NCBI GenBank assembly: GCA_051453625.1
Contig: JBOZIK010000001.1
Span: forward strand, 96,269,083-96,333,082
From: Welwitschia mirabilis
Taxonomy: Eukaryota; Gnetophyta; Gnetopsida; Welwitschiales
Length of the DNA: 64,000 nt
Direction of reading: 5' to 3'
Part shown: in pieces, positions 12,001-23,348 of the stretch
Numbering within the stretch: position 1 is the first letter of the stretch
Layout: every line of letters begins with the position of its first letter
Notes under the pieces: model-generated
The model's database searches: none
What the model was told of the DNA's origin: nothing
What the model saw: the letters and a program-made list of their open reading frames with translations, nothing else
Translations under genes and position numbers: made by a program

Positions 12001-12832
12001 AATGGCCAACATGTAGAAAAAAGGTAAAATGTGTAGTGTAAATGTTCAAAACATTCACTGTTTATAAACTAAGGCTAAACCAACTAACTGGACTTAATTA
12101 TTTTTAGTTAATCTTATTTTTAATTATTTTATTTACTAAATATGTAAAAGATGCTCTTGAATACATTTTTATTTACTAAATATGTAAAAGATGCTCTTAA
12201 ATACATAAATAATTTTATACTAAAAACAAACACTACATCTAAACCATCACTCAAGTATTTTAAGTTTTTTTTTATAAATGTTTTTACATTATATTTAATT
12301 GATTGTAATAGAGACATTCGATAGAATGCTACTTTAATAAAGATAGTCAGCTTTAATACATAGTGAACAAAAAGGTTGTCCTTTAAATGTTGTATAAAAT
12401 GAACAACAAAGTGGTAGTTCTAAAGAGATTTTGTTGATATGTAGGTTTTTATCTTAGTTGCATCTCATACATCTATCATTATCTTTGGAAAAATTGAGGA
12501 TTTGCAATACTTTAAACCCTTATGTAGTATTTTTGATTAGTAGAATTCAAAATTTTAGTACTTACAATAATTTAATTATATATGGTTGTTGAAATTTATA
12601 TCTAAAATAAAATACTAACAATTTCTATTTAGTAAGGGAAGTTATTTACTAAAGGGGAGAAATCTAAATTTATGTATGTGACATGTAAGATAACATTATG
12701 TATACCTACATTTTGTTTATAGTTTTTATTAAACATTCTCTTTGTTATCATGATTTCATTTTCAATACTCTTGTAATTGTTTTAGTTTAAATAATGGAGA
12801 CTTTTAAAACATACACTTTACATAGAATCCAT
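9062..12832. other. Unassigned DNA with a small open frame and a 40-bp repeat
   Basis: About 3.8 kb with no recognised element. The longest open stretch is 75 codons at 9655-9882 (plus), beginning MKGVSLERNINKSF; its antisense is also open, it matches nothing I know, and chance is a sufficient explanation. A 40-bp direct tandem repeat sits at 12131-12210. Confidence 0.5.
12131..12210 (+). repeat. 40-bp tandem direct repeat
   Basis: Two adjacent units (12131-12170 and 12171-12210) beginning atttactaaatatgtaaaag, differing at about one base. Recent local duplication with no recognised function. Confidence 0.88.
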
Positions 12833-12932
12833 NNNNNNNNNNNNNNNNNNNNNNNNNNNNNNNNNNNNNNNNNNNNNNNNNNNNNNNNNNNNNNNNNNNN
12901 NNNNNNNNNNNNNNNNNNNNNNNNNNNNNNNN
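12833..12932. other. Assembly gap (100 N) with repeated flanks
   Basis: Bases 12802-12832 recur at 12934-12964, consistent with an unmerged contig overlap. Confidence 0.88.
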
Positions 12933-13060
12933 TTTTTAAAACATACACTTTACATAGAATCCATTTTTGTAATGTTCAAGTTCACATCGTTGCATCAGTT
13001 ATTGAGTGAGCAGGTGTGGCTAATGTCATGAATGCAGAATGATCTTAAAATCAAATTTTC

Positions 13061-15650
13061 ATGAAGAAAATGGATTTTGGAAGTATGCCTGGAAAATCCT
13101 GGAATAAAATTCTCTTGATGGCATATTTAGACAAGTCAATGTCAAGTGGTCTAAATTTAATGAAGCAAAGTTTACGTGGATTCCATATAGTANNNNNNNN
13201 NNNNNNNNNNNNNNNNNNNNNNNNNNNNNNNNNNNNNNNNNNNNNNNNNNNNNNNNNNNNNNNNNNNNNNNNNNNNNNNNNNNNNNNNNNNNNNNNNNNN
13301 NNNNNNNNNNNNNNNNNNNNNNNNNNNNNNNNNNNNNNNNNNNNNNNNNNNNNNNNNNNNNNNNNNNNNNNNNNNNNNNNNNNNNNNNNNNNNNNNNNNN
13401 NNNNNNNNNNNNNNNNNNNNNNNNNNNNNNNNNNNNNNNNNNNNNNNNNNNNNNNNNNNNNNNNNNNNNNNNNNNNNNNNNNNNNNNNNNNNNNNNNNNN
13501 NNNNNNNNNNNNNNNNNNNNNNNNNNNNNNNNNNNNNNNNNNNNNNNNNNNNNNCTTAATTTAATGAAGTAAAGTTTACGTGGATTCCATATAGTGGCCT
13601 CCAAGATTTGTTACAAAATACTAAGAAAATCCTTTAGTACCAACACATTTAAATGTTGAGTTGAGAAATCAATAGCAATGGGATGATAACACTTATTGTA
13701 AATTCAATGACTATGTGGAGTGTAAGTGTAAGAATGATAAAATCCTATGAATTACCATTTTTAATGTGTTTTCTATCATTTATTAACTAATTTTAAATTG
13801 ATCTTCTTAACTGTTATAGGTACACTTATCAATATGGACTAGATGTAACAACAGTAATGAAGGATATCACACATCAAAAATGTCAATAAAATAGTAAGAA
13901 AACAGGTTGTTAATATAATTTTTATGCTTATAGGATGAGGGCTAATACTAAATTATTTTGCATCTTGTTAAAATTTTATAAGAACATCAATAAGTATGGA
14001 AGGTATTACCATAGGAAGTTTGATGCAAATGAGGATAAGAAAAGACAACATGTAATGTACTCATCAAAAGAACTAAAGAAAGCCTTTACTGATTTAATGA
14101 GAGAAGGGCCCACACCAGATATTATCTTTAAAAAGTATATCACTAATTTTTTGATTAATATTAATGAAAAAAATATTCCCACTGAAGTCTTTAAGAAATG
14201 AGTTTGTCTTAAGAAAGACCTTGTAAACTTATATATGAAGATATGCCCCAAAGGTTATAAGAATGATGAAGATGATGTTAAAATTATTCATGCTTGGATA
14301 AAAATTTATAAGTAATTATTTTTCTTGCATTAAGAGGTAGAAAAAGATAAATATCTCCCATGGATCATTGGTGTTCAATCTCCATATATGTTAAACAACA
14401 TGGTGCATTTCTCAAAGAATAGCATTCTGACAATGGATTCCATTTTTAGCACTAACAAATAGAGGGTACCTAATTGTTAATAAGGTTTGATAATTTTAAC
14501 ATATTTGTAACACAGATCATATCTAAATATGGGGTTTTTTAATTTTTCCTTATATACATTTCACACAATCATGGTTTTTTATGCATATCATAATGGTCTC
14601 CCTATGGCAAGGGTGATATCATCACAATGCAAGTCTAGTAATATTGAAGTGTGGTTAAGAGCATGAGTTAATAGATTTTAATCTATGAATGATGGATGAA
14701 TAATAAATTCATTTATAATAGATGATTCAAAAGCAGAAATTGTGGCTATGAGATAGTGAAAAATGATGCCTTTTGTTACAATCATTGTATTATTGCAAAT
14801 AAGATAACTTAGTTTTTTTTCATATACTAAATTTTTTATTACAGGAATGTAATTGGATGTCAAAGATTTTTGTGTGCTTGGCATGTTCTTTAGTCATGGT
14901 GGATGTACCTTCAAGGAAAGGATAATAATGCTAAAAGAAGGAATGAAATTCTTAAAAGGTTAAAAAGCATAATGAATGATTGTGAGAGCCAACAACATGT
15001 AAGGAAGCTATAGATGCCTTTCTTAAGGATTTTAGAGTCAAATAAGTTTTATGGATTAATTTAGATCTCATTAAATATATTATCACCTCTATAAGTATTA
15101 TTACAAATTAATAGAGTGTAATTATTATAACATTTAAAAGATATTTATAATTTTATAACATGTTGTACCTTGTAGGAATGTGGACAAAGGCATTTAGGGA
15201 TGTTCCTCATGTAGACCAACACACAAATAATGTAATCAAATCTTACTATGATTTCATAAAGAATAAATTTCTTAGTGAGAGGAAAGAATTGCTCTTTAAA
15301 ATGTTTCATCATTATTGGAATAATATGCATGTGAAGGAGGTTGATTTTATTATTAATCACCATGTTCACATGGAGAACAAGAATTATTAGGAATGTGCCA
15401 TTTTAATACAAGATAGTGATTGTAAAGTGAACATTAATTATAATGATGCATTCTTTATTCATAGCCAAAATCCATTCAAACCAAGAGTATGGTATCATAT
15501 TCATAACATACATTCATATTTAATTAACTATGAATGCATGTGGTCTATTACAAGGAACTTTTATAAGCATGTAATGAGAGTTTATATCTTTTTAAAGGCT
15601 AAAGCGACTGCTAGAAATATTTATTTTTAAATAATCATTTTGATGCAAGG
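13061..15650 (+). pseudogene. SWIM zinc-finger (MULE-derived) plant gene, intron-bearing pseudogene
   Basis: Decayed copy of a plant SWIM zinc-finger protein with a Mutator-like transposase core. Recognisable pieces in order: FNEAKFTWIPYS (13,155-13,190, repeated after the gap and followed by GLQDLLQN); VPTHLNVELRNQ; KKRQHVMYSSKELKKAFTDL (about 14,038-14,097); LPWIIGVQSPYMLNNM and MDSIFSTNK (14,360-14,460, transposase-core start); FIIDDSKAE; FLCAWHVL then RRNEILKRLKSIM (14,860-14,980); GMWTKAFRDVPHVDQHTN (15,176 on); SQNPFKPRVWYHIHN and the SWIM motif at about 15,529-15,570. AG acceptors lie directly before several of these blocks (ttatag near 13,820 and 13,934, ttacag near 14,844, ttgtag near 15,175), so introns are retained and this is not a retrocopy. 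In SWIM (CxC..CxH) the first and third Cys are Tyr. Many frameshifts and stops. Confidence 0.78.
13193..13554. other. Assembly gap (362 N) inside the pseudogene, with repeated flanks
   Basis: A 38-bp block before the gap (13,154-13,191) recurs after it (13,558-13,595) with one difference, and the protein alignment continues without missing residues. The gap size is probably wrong. A separate 10-N gap lies at 15,713-15,722. Confidence 0.88.
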
Positions 15651-18110
15651 ATGGAATTGGATCATGGACATTTCGTTGAATAATAAGAAGACATAAACAA
15701 TAGAGAGAAATTNNNNNNNNNNTTTCCTAGCAATAAAAGTTCATTGGTACACTTGAGAATACCTTCTTAAAAGAAAAGAATTTAGGCATGCATCTCAATT
15801 ATAACCATATTGATGTTGTTGGAACTTATATAATAGCAAATAGTAATGTAGTTATTGTAATTACAGCAATATGTAAAAGATAAGTTACATAGATGTAGAG
15901 AAAATCTGCCTAATAATTTGGATGTAATGAGGTCTATTATTAAAAATGTTGATAATATTGATAAGTTTTTCTTAGCATCTCATTTCTCTCCTATGAAAGA
16001 TTAAATAGTATCTCAGAAATGACATATAGCTTTATTAGTCCTTCAAAAAAGAAGAAATAATATGGTCAAAGGATTTTCTTTAATTTTTCTAATTCATCCA
16101 ATTAGTTATCATAATGAGAAGGGTCAATCTCTATTTTAGGTAATTGTATTATTATTTAGGACCCTGGATCATAGTATTTTAAATTGATTTTAACAAGTAA
16201 ATGCATAAAATAGTTAATAGCATAGGATTAAATATTTTAGGATTTTTTGTCCATAAGTGGCTCATATGATTAGTTGTTATGTGTTTGATTTTCTTTCAAC
16301 ATGATAGTAAGGTATTAAAATACATTAAAGATAAAGCATGGTGTATTACATATTTTTCAATTTGTTTATCATGTAAACAAGAATACTAGCTTCATATGAA
16401 TTATATTAATTGAATGTGTTTTCTGTATTTTTTTATCCTACAAAAACATTTTACTCTTAAACATGTGCTAAATTAGATGAATACTATAATTACTAGAGGT
16501 GGGATTGGAATTGTGATGGTTACCTTCTTGAATTTGTTATTATCATAGAAGAATTGCAAAAGTGAGACAACAAATATAATATTAACAGCATGAAAGAATA
16601 GCATGAATTTGATCATTCTTAATTTAGAATAAGAAAATTACATTTTTTGTAGCACTTCTATCCTTGTCATTTTATTCATCCTTAGGTTAATGAGTTTTTA
16701 AAAGTCTGTAGATGGAGCCAGCCCACTATTATGTTTTCAGAAAAATATTTAGTTTGGTATCTGCATAGAAAATAGCTTTGATAATTAGTTGCCTTCTTGT
16801 AAAAAGATCATGATATGTTAAGAAAATTTCACATAGAAAATTCTTCATCACACTACATTTGATTGTATTTATAATATTGAAGTTCTAGTTTTTTCAAGCT
16901 TAAAACGGTGAATAAAGGACATCACACTACAATTGCAACCAAGTACTATTTATGATAGTTGTCATGTAGTTTTTTTTAAAGAAGAGTATCAATGATGAAT
17001 GCAAGACATTTTATTATTTGCAAAGATAAGTCTTATAACAATACTACAACAAGTTTCTTTACAAAGAGAAAGAGTGAAAGAATGATGAAGTAAGTGTAGG
17101 ATCCCTATAAATTGAATAGATCTATTGCTAAACAAATATGTTTATGGACACATGCTTTTTAATTTTCTATATAGCATTACATGATTTTAGTCATCATAGT
17201 ACTTCACTGGGCACTGACCATGATATATTTAAGTTTCTAAGATATGTTTTCTTTTCTCTATAATAATGAAAACTATCTTGTAAAACACTAGGAAATACTT
17301 AAATTTTAGAAGGGTATCTAGAACATAGAAAATCATGCATGAGATGGCTATGTTTAGGAAACTAATACTTGTGAAGTATTTAAAATTAATAATGGATCTA
17401 GTTAATAAAGGGTAAAATCATGTTATATTAAAAGGAATTAGGATATGTTTTGGATTTGCATTATAATGTAGTACTAGCTCTAGTGAACAGAGAGCAAAAT
17501 CTTATTATATCAAGATCAAATAGTGATATAGATTACTAAGAAACATATAAGCTCACCTCTGTATTCTCTGCAAGTTCATCATAAGATTTTACAATTTGTT
17601 CTTATATTTTAAATATTATTATACTAGTGGTGTACTTGGGAGTCTTATATTAATTATTATACCCATGCTTTTGTATTCTTTTATTTCTTATCATGGCAAC
17701 TTTGACTCTCAAGGCTCACTCTTGATAGTTATACAACTCTAAAAAAGTTCATAATATGAAAACTATTATTAGTTCTCACAATATTACTAGTAACCAAAAA
17801 ATTATAGGTGATGTTCAGATATCTTTTTTATTAAGTTCTATTGATTCACTTGTAAGAAACATTCTTAATATTTAAATGATGCATGCTAATGATTTTCATA
17901 TAGAAATACTTAAATATTTTATAATATAGGCTATATTTTATTGATTCCTGCATCCATATTGTATCATTAACTTCTCCTAACCAAGAGAGAAAAGGAAAAA
18001 ATAAAAAAGTAAGAAAACGTGAAACTTCAAATCCACATTAAAACTTAAAAGGTTAATAAACTAGCTTATTACCTTAACAACCCCCAAAAAAGTTTGTCAA
18101 AATGGATAGA
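15651..18110. other. Unassigned DNA between the SWIM pseudogene and the gypsy array
   Basis: No clear coding signal, LTR edge, tRNA or tandem repeat. The first few hundred bases may be the 3' part of the SWIM pseudogene, but no conserved motif is visible there. Confidence 0.45.
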
Positions 18111-18353
18111 TGATGCACTGCCAATTTGTATGTATTTAATGGGGTTTATGAGCTATTTTACAAGATATTTATACAAGTTTAGATGCAATTTTGAGGATTT
18201 TTGATAATCAATTGAAGATCTTAAAAATGTATAATTCTTAACAAGATTTGACTCATTTAAGGTATATTTTAATACACATGGCTTTTAAAGTAAGATTATT
18301 GATAAAAAATCTAGCTTCTCTTTACTTGGATGATAAATAATATTATTGTCCCC

Positions 18354-18533
18354 ATGATAGACAAGACAATGACCACATTTGATGCTAATGTGGATGCTGA
18401 GTTGGCAATGTTAAGTCATGTCTTATAAAGGACTATCATCCTTATGATAGGCAAGATGATGACCAAATTTGATGCTGACGTGGATACTGAGTTGGCGCTA
18501 TTGAGTTATGTCTTATAAAGATCTTTCATCCTC
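18354..18533 (+). repeat. Two 90-bp tandem repeats in the LTR U3
   Basis: Units 18,354-18,443 and 18,444-18,533 share atgatag, ttgatgct, tggat(g/a)ctgagttgg and tcttataaag. LTR 3 also has 90-bp periodicity (27,642 and 27,732 are equivalent points), while LTR 2 has one unit. The second unit contains TGACGTGG (18,476-18,483), an ACGT-core bZIP-type motif; the first has TAATGTGG at that place. Repeat arrays of this kind in U3 are typical of LTR enhancers; function here is inferred. Confidence 0.85.
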
Positions 18534-18664
18534 ATTATCATCTGGACAACATGTAGGACAACCACTATAATTAACAATCGACTTTTGTCTGTTTCGTCTA
18601 TTTCTTTTCTATAATGAAGCACGTTTTGCAGCATCTTTTGTGTGTCATTTTCATTTTGTAACCC

Positions 18665-18674
18665 CATAAATAAG
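18665..18674 (+). promoter_or_regulatory. TATA-like box of LTR 1
   Basis: CATAAATAAG, equivalent to CTATAAATAAG in LTR 2 and CATAAATAAG in LTR 3, followed by a pyrimidine-rich stretch. Its position in the middle of the LTR fits the U3/R junction. Confidence 0.6.
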
Positions 18675-19252
18675 ACCCCTCTTTCAACTCTCATCTCTAT
18701 CTTTGATGCATAGAAAATTCTTGCGATAGGAGATTGAAGGATGAGAGATCCATCTTGAGAGTTACAGAAATAGATTCTCTTAATGGAGAACTGTGCATCC
18801 TCTATTGAGGCCTGAGTATTTTATAACCCAGATGTTAGTTCCTTCTTAGTTAAAACTTTGTTTTCATTTATACATATTAGTTATTAAATGTTCCTTATGG
18901 TTTATGTTTCCCTTGATTTGGTGACAATTTCATTTGTGATATAGATTTTAAAAGCATCCTTTTTTAAGGCTAAAAGAAAGTAGTTTAGACTTGTTTTGCA
19001 TTGCATTTAGATTTAGTTGCATACACATTTGTATTGCATCTTTATTTTCTACATTGTTCTTTAACTTTGATTACTTCATTCTTTGTGAAAATCAATCCTT
19101 AAGTCTTATGTCATAGCTTTGAATGAGATATCACATTCAAGTTTACTTCCAACTATATTAGTGTGTTGTGTTATTCAGATATCTATTTTTATTTGTGAAT
19201 AATAGGATCTTTGTGAGCATAATCATTTGCACAAATATGTACTACAATAAAT

Positions 19253-19270
19253 TAGCATCATTGCTAAGGA
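19253..19270 (+). other. Decayed primer-binding site, tRNA-Asp type
   Basis: TAGCATCATTGCTAAGGA begins 6 bp after the LTR end. Against the Athila-type site TGGCGCCGTTGCCGGGGA (recalled from known plant elements), every difference is a G-to-A or C-to-T transition. That pattern fits cytosine deamination and supports both the LTR end and the family. Confidence 0.7.
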
Positions 19271-19339
19271 AGACTATTAAAAAGCATGAGGATTATCGTT
19301 GTTTAGATGAGTAAATTAGATTTCTGTTTGATTATTTAT

Positions 19340-19530
19340 TTGTATCAATATTATATTTTAATTAAAAATTTTTAATTTTTGATTTTTGGTTTTTCCATTT
19401 TTAGTTTTTTAAGTCTTTGATTTTTAACTTTTGATTTTGGGTTTTTTGGTTTTTAGTTTTTGATTTTTTAGTTTTTCGATTTTTTGGTTTTCAATTTTTT
19501 TGGTTTTTAGTTTTTTTAGTTTGTAATACT
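19340..19530 (+). repeat. T-rich simple repeat in the leader
   Basis: About 190 bp of poly-T runs punctuated by AG, GG, GA or CG at roughly 7-12 bp spacing (gtttttag, gattttttgg). It lies between primer site and gag; it is low-complexity DNA with no coding potential. Confidence 0.85.
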
Positions 19531-20040
19531 AGTTATCATCCTCTTCATCGTCCTCATGACATTGGGAATAACAACACTAGTTTTCTCATTTTTAATTTCT
19601 CTTTGTGAGTTTTTCTGTAAGTTTTCTTTTAGTTTCTATTTTAGTAGTTAAATAAATATCATCTTATTCATCATTCCCATGACAAGTTAACCACTCATTT
19701 TTTATTTTTTGACTTTTGTTTTTAGATTTCAGATTGTAGTTTTCTGTTAGCAAATAATAATTTTGTTGTCTCCTTTATTTCTTCAAGATAGGAAGGATGA
19801 CAGTCTATGCTTTTAGTTCTTCTTTTTGGATTTTGATTTTCTTTTATAGTAATAATTAGTCCCTATTATCTCCTTTGTCATCTAGATGACCAGGAGGATG
19901 ACAGTCTATCTATTTTTCTAGTTTTTGGTTTTTGTTCTATTAAACTCCTATTTTCTACTTTCTATGTATGTCATCCTGTCTGTCATCCCTATAATAGTTG
20001 GGATGATATTTTGTTATTTTTTATTTCATTTTTTATTGTT
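19530..20040 (+). repeat. Spaced TCATCC/GGATGA inverted motifs in the leader
   Basis: Five loosely repeated blocks (near 19,535, 19,655, 19,770, 19,870 and 19,975), several pairing TCATC-type with GGATGA-type sequence (clearest in the last three) and separated by T-rich spacers. The same inverted motif occurs in the U3 repeats of this family. Divergence is high, so copy number is approximate. Confidence 0.5.
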
Positions 20041-20169
20041 TTCTATTTTCAAGATGCTATAACATGGTCAACTAAAAAAGAAATATTATAGAGAAAGACT
20101 ATTGATAGAAAAGAATATTAGAGAAGGACTTGTAAACTTTAAAATCAAATCATAAAAACAATCTATAGG

Positions 20170-21340
20170 TGCATACAATATTCCTTTTGAATTTATTTTT
20201 TCTGAATTTGATCTTGTTTAAGAAAATATTGTAGAAAAAAATTAATTTACAGTGTTGAGTGCTTCCCAAAAATAAAAGAAAGTTATATGGTTTTCCAACC
20301 TTGATCCTAATGCAAATCTTACCCTAAATAGGAAATGAAAGATTCAAACTTATTTTGATCTATCCTTAGGAGAGATGTTGAGTTAAAGAATCTAAATGCC
20401 TATCCAATATTTAGTGGTAAATACGATGAGGATCCCTTCAACACATTAAAGACATAAAATAATTAATTATTACCTTGGAAAATAAAAATAAAAAGATTAG
20501 TGATAGAACATACATGGTAATCTTTCTTATGACATTAAAAGAAAGAGATAAAAATTGATTAAAAACTATACTCCATAAAAGTTTAAAATCTTGGGATTAA
20601 GTCTAAAAACCCTTCATCAAAGGGTTCATGATTTAAAAAACCATTAGAAAAAGGAAAAAGGAAGTAACAAACTTTCAATAATAACCTAACAATGATTATG
20701 CTTCTACATATGAATGGTTCTTATAGCAATTCACTCTAATCTAATAGACACTTTTTCACAAGAAGAACTAGTTAACTACTTTTATGGTGAGCTAAACAGA
20801 GNNNNNNNNNNNNNNNNNNNNNNNNNNNNNNNNNNNNNNNNNNNNNNNNNNNNNNNNNNNNNNNNNNNNNNNNNNNNNNNNNNNNNNNNNNNNNNNNNNN
20901 NCACAAGAAGAACTAGTTAACTACTTTTATGGTGAGCTAAAAAGAGACATAAAATAATTTGTATAATTATATTATGGTGGAAGCATTATGAACCTCACCT
21001 TATAAAATTCTTAAAAAATATTAGAGAAACTTATGGAGGTGACCCAAACTTGGCCAACATCAAAGGAAAACTACCTATAGAATAATTCATTAAAGATTTG
21101 AAAAAGGTTAAATAAGAAAATAAAGTAGAATACAAACCTGCAAATCTAATTAAAGACTTTACAACAACTCTAGAGAAGTATACTAAAATGATCTTAGATG
21201 CTAAATCAACAACTCAGAAGAATGTTATGCCAATATGTGACTTATGTGAGTTAAATTATTGCATTACCAAGGATTTTCCACTTTTATCAACATACAAAGA
21301 GAAAATACATGAAGAAGTTTGTGATTTTAATTAAACATTT
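20170..21340 (+). pseudogene. Gypsy gag remnant, unit 1
   Basis: Broken gag aligned with the second copy at 26,105-27,154. Shared pieces include VLSASQK, LDPNANLTLN and VELKNLNAYPIFSGKYDEDP. Near the C-terminus a CCHC zinc knuckle is visible at 21,236-21,277: the first two Cys are kept (CDLC), the His position is Cys and the last Cys is Phe. Several stops and frameshifts. A 100-N gap with repeated flanks lies at 20,802-20,901. Confidence 0.75.
20802..20901. other. Assembly gap (100 N) with repeated 45-bp flanks
   Basis: Bases 20,757-20,801 recur at 20,902-20,946 with one difference; likely an unmerged overlap within gag. Confidence 0.9.
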
Positions 21341-21984
21341 TCAAACTTTAAAAATCAAAATCAGATACAATGTAGATTGAATACACATTTTCAAAACAAT
21401 TTTCAACCTTTTAAAAATTGATTTGAAAACTCAAATTTTCAACTAAGTCCAATTAAATTTCCAACATCAAGATGATTCTCTTCAAAACTCTATTATTAAC
21501 CTTAAGAAAATACAAGGAAAAAAATGCCAACATTGAAAACTTAATAAACATCCTTCAACAAACCATGTTTGCAAACTAAAGATCATAAGGAAAATTAGCT
21601 ACACAACTATAAGGTTGTGATAAGAAGTGGATACAGAGTAATCCCTCCTCTTTGTAAAGAATCAACATCCCAAAGTGACAATCAAGATGATGAGGAAGAA
21701 TAAGTCATTGAAATATTAGAATATCACAACTTCCCTTCTCTTAGTAAAAATTAAAAAAAAAAAAAAAACTCTTCACAAAAGCAACCAGCTATGCTTTAGC
21801 TTGATATGCTTAATGTTAATTCAACTTTCAATGGATATNNNNNNNNNNNNNNNNNNNNNNNNNNNNNNNNNNNNNNNNNNNNNNNNNNNNNNNNNNNNNN
21901 NNNNNNNNNNNNNNNNNNNNNNNNNNNNNNNNNNNNNNNNNNNNNNNNNNNNNNNNNNNNNNNNNNNNNNNNTTAGCTCAATCC

Positions 21985-22324
21985 CTTATGAATTTAGTGT
22001 TATGAAAATCTTCCAAATTTAAAGATCTAGGGGAAGTAATAATAAATGCCATATTATATAAAAATAAAAAGATTATGAGAGCTTTAATTAACATTGAAAT
22101 AAGTGTTAATATAATGCCACTACACATTTGCAAGAGACTTGATTTAGAGGATAGAATAGAGCCTACTCAGATTCTTTTAGAGTTATCAAACACTTTGGTT
22201 AAGAAACCCTTAGTGGCCATCAAAGATTTAGTGATTTTAATTAAATAGGCCTGCTACCCAATAGATGTAGCTATCATAGAAGTCAAAAATAATAAAGGAT
22301 ACCCATTACTTCTATGACGAGCCT
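21985..22324 (+). pseudogene. Gypsy aspartic protease remnant, unit 1
   Basis: The frame reads RALINIEISVNIMPLHICKRL, then LELSNTLVKKPLVAIKDLVI, then PIDVAIIEVKNNKGYPLLL. It matches plant gypsy retropepsin (ALIDLGASINLMPLSIYKKL ... GVIEDVLVKV ... DFVVLDMEED..PIILGRPFL). The catalytic D-T/L-G-A is N-I-E-I, so it is inactive. The following 689-N gap (22,325-23,013) starts just at the GRPFL end, where RT would follow. A 134-N gap at 21,839-21,972 lies upstream. Confidence 0.78.
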
Positions 22325-23248
22325 NNNNNNNNNNNNNNNNNNNNNNNNNNNNNNNNNNNNNNNNNNNNNNNNNNNNNNNNNNNNNNNNNNNNNNNNNNNN
22401 NNNNNNNNNNNNNNNNNNNNNNNNNNNNNNNNNNNNNNNNNNNNNNNNNNNNNNNNNNNNNNNNNNNNNNNNNNNNNNNNNNNNNNNNNNNNNNNNNNNN
22501 NNNNNNNNNNNNNNNNNNNNNNNNNNNNNNNNNNNNNNNNNNNNNNNNNNNNNNNNNNNNNNNNNNNNNNNNNNNNNNNNNNNNNNNNNNNNNNNNNNNN
22601 NNNNNNNNNNNNNNNNNNNNNNNNNNNNNNNNNNNNNNNNNNNNNNNNNNNNNNNNNNNNNNNNNNNNNNNNNNNNNNNNNNNNNNNNNNNNNNNNNNNN
22701 NNNNNNNNNNNNNNNNNNNNNNNNNNNNNNNNNNNNNNNNNNNNNNNNNNNNNNNNNNNNNNNNNNNNNNNNNNNNNNNNNNNNNNNNNNNNNNNNNNNN
22801 NNNNNNNNNNNNNNNNNNNNNNNNNNNNNNNNNNNNNNNNNNNNNNNNNNNNNNNNNNNNNNNNNNNNNNNNNNNNNNNNNNNNNNNNNNNNNNNNNNNN
22901 NNNNNNNNNNNNNNNNNNNNNNNNNNNNNNNNNNNNNNNNNNNNNNNNNNNNNNNNNNNNNNNNNNNNNNNNNNNNNNNNNNNNNNNNNNNNNNNNNNNN
23001 NNNNNNNNNNNNNATAAAACCTTTAGATTTTAAGGAAGTATAATTTTTAAATAAAAACTTGTACCTTGAGGGAGATTGTCCACTACATGAGCTAAGGACT
23101 AAAACTTTTAGTGGACTGAAACATATTTTTCTCTGTGATAATTAAAATAAAACCCTTGAAATCAATGAAAATCTTTTACCTAAATAAGATTCAACATTAA
23201 TATAACATTTAACTTTAAAAATTTATGCTTTCATGTGGTCTCATAGCA

Positions 23249-23348
23249 NNNNNNNNNNNNNNNNNNNNNNNNNNNNNNNNNNNNNNNNNNNNNNNNNNNN
23301 NNNNNNNNNNNNNNNNNNNNNNNNNNNNNNNNNNNNNNNNNNNNNNNN
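23249..23348. other. Assembly gap (100 N) with repeated flanks
   Basis: Bases 23,130-23,248 recur at 23,349-23,465 with a few differences and a short indel. The differences suggest two alleles or polishing errors rather than a real duplication. Confidence 0.88.

Larger units (their letters stand above)
18111..19246 (+). repeat. Gypsy LTR 1 (5' LTR of unit 1)
   Basis: Starts TGATGCACTGCC and ends ACTACA. It aligns along its length with LTR 3 and in its 5' half with LTR 2. Contents: two 90-bp U3 repeats (18,354-18,533), a TATA-like box (18,665-18,674), then a long U5 with shared landmarks such as ccttatggtttatgtt and aatcatttgcacaaatatg near the end. Confidence 0.82.

Noticed and set aside
18506-18694. 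62-codon minus-strand open frame recurring at 27,838-28,020
   Set aside because: It is antisense to the LTR and recurs only because the LTRs are homologous; no known protein and no matching internal element frame.
19340-19530. T-rich repeat resembling unusual plant telomere repeats (TTTTTTAGGG type)
   Set aside because: Spacing is irregular, GGG is absent, and it lies inside a retrotransposon leader next to its primer site.
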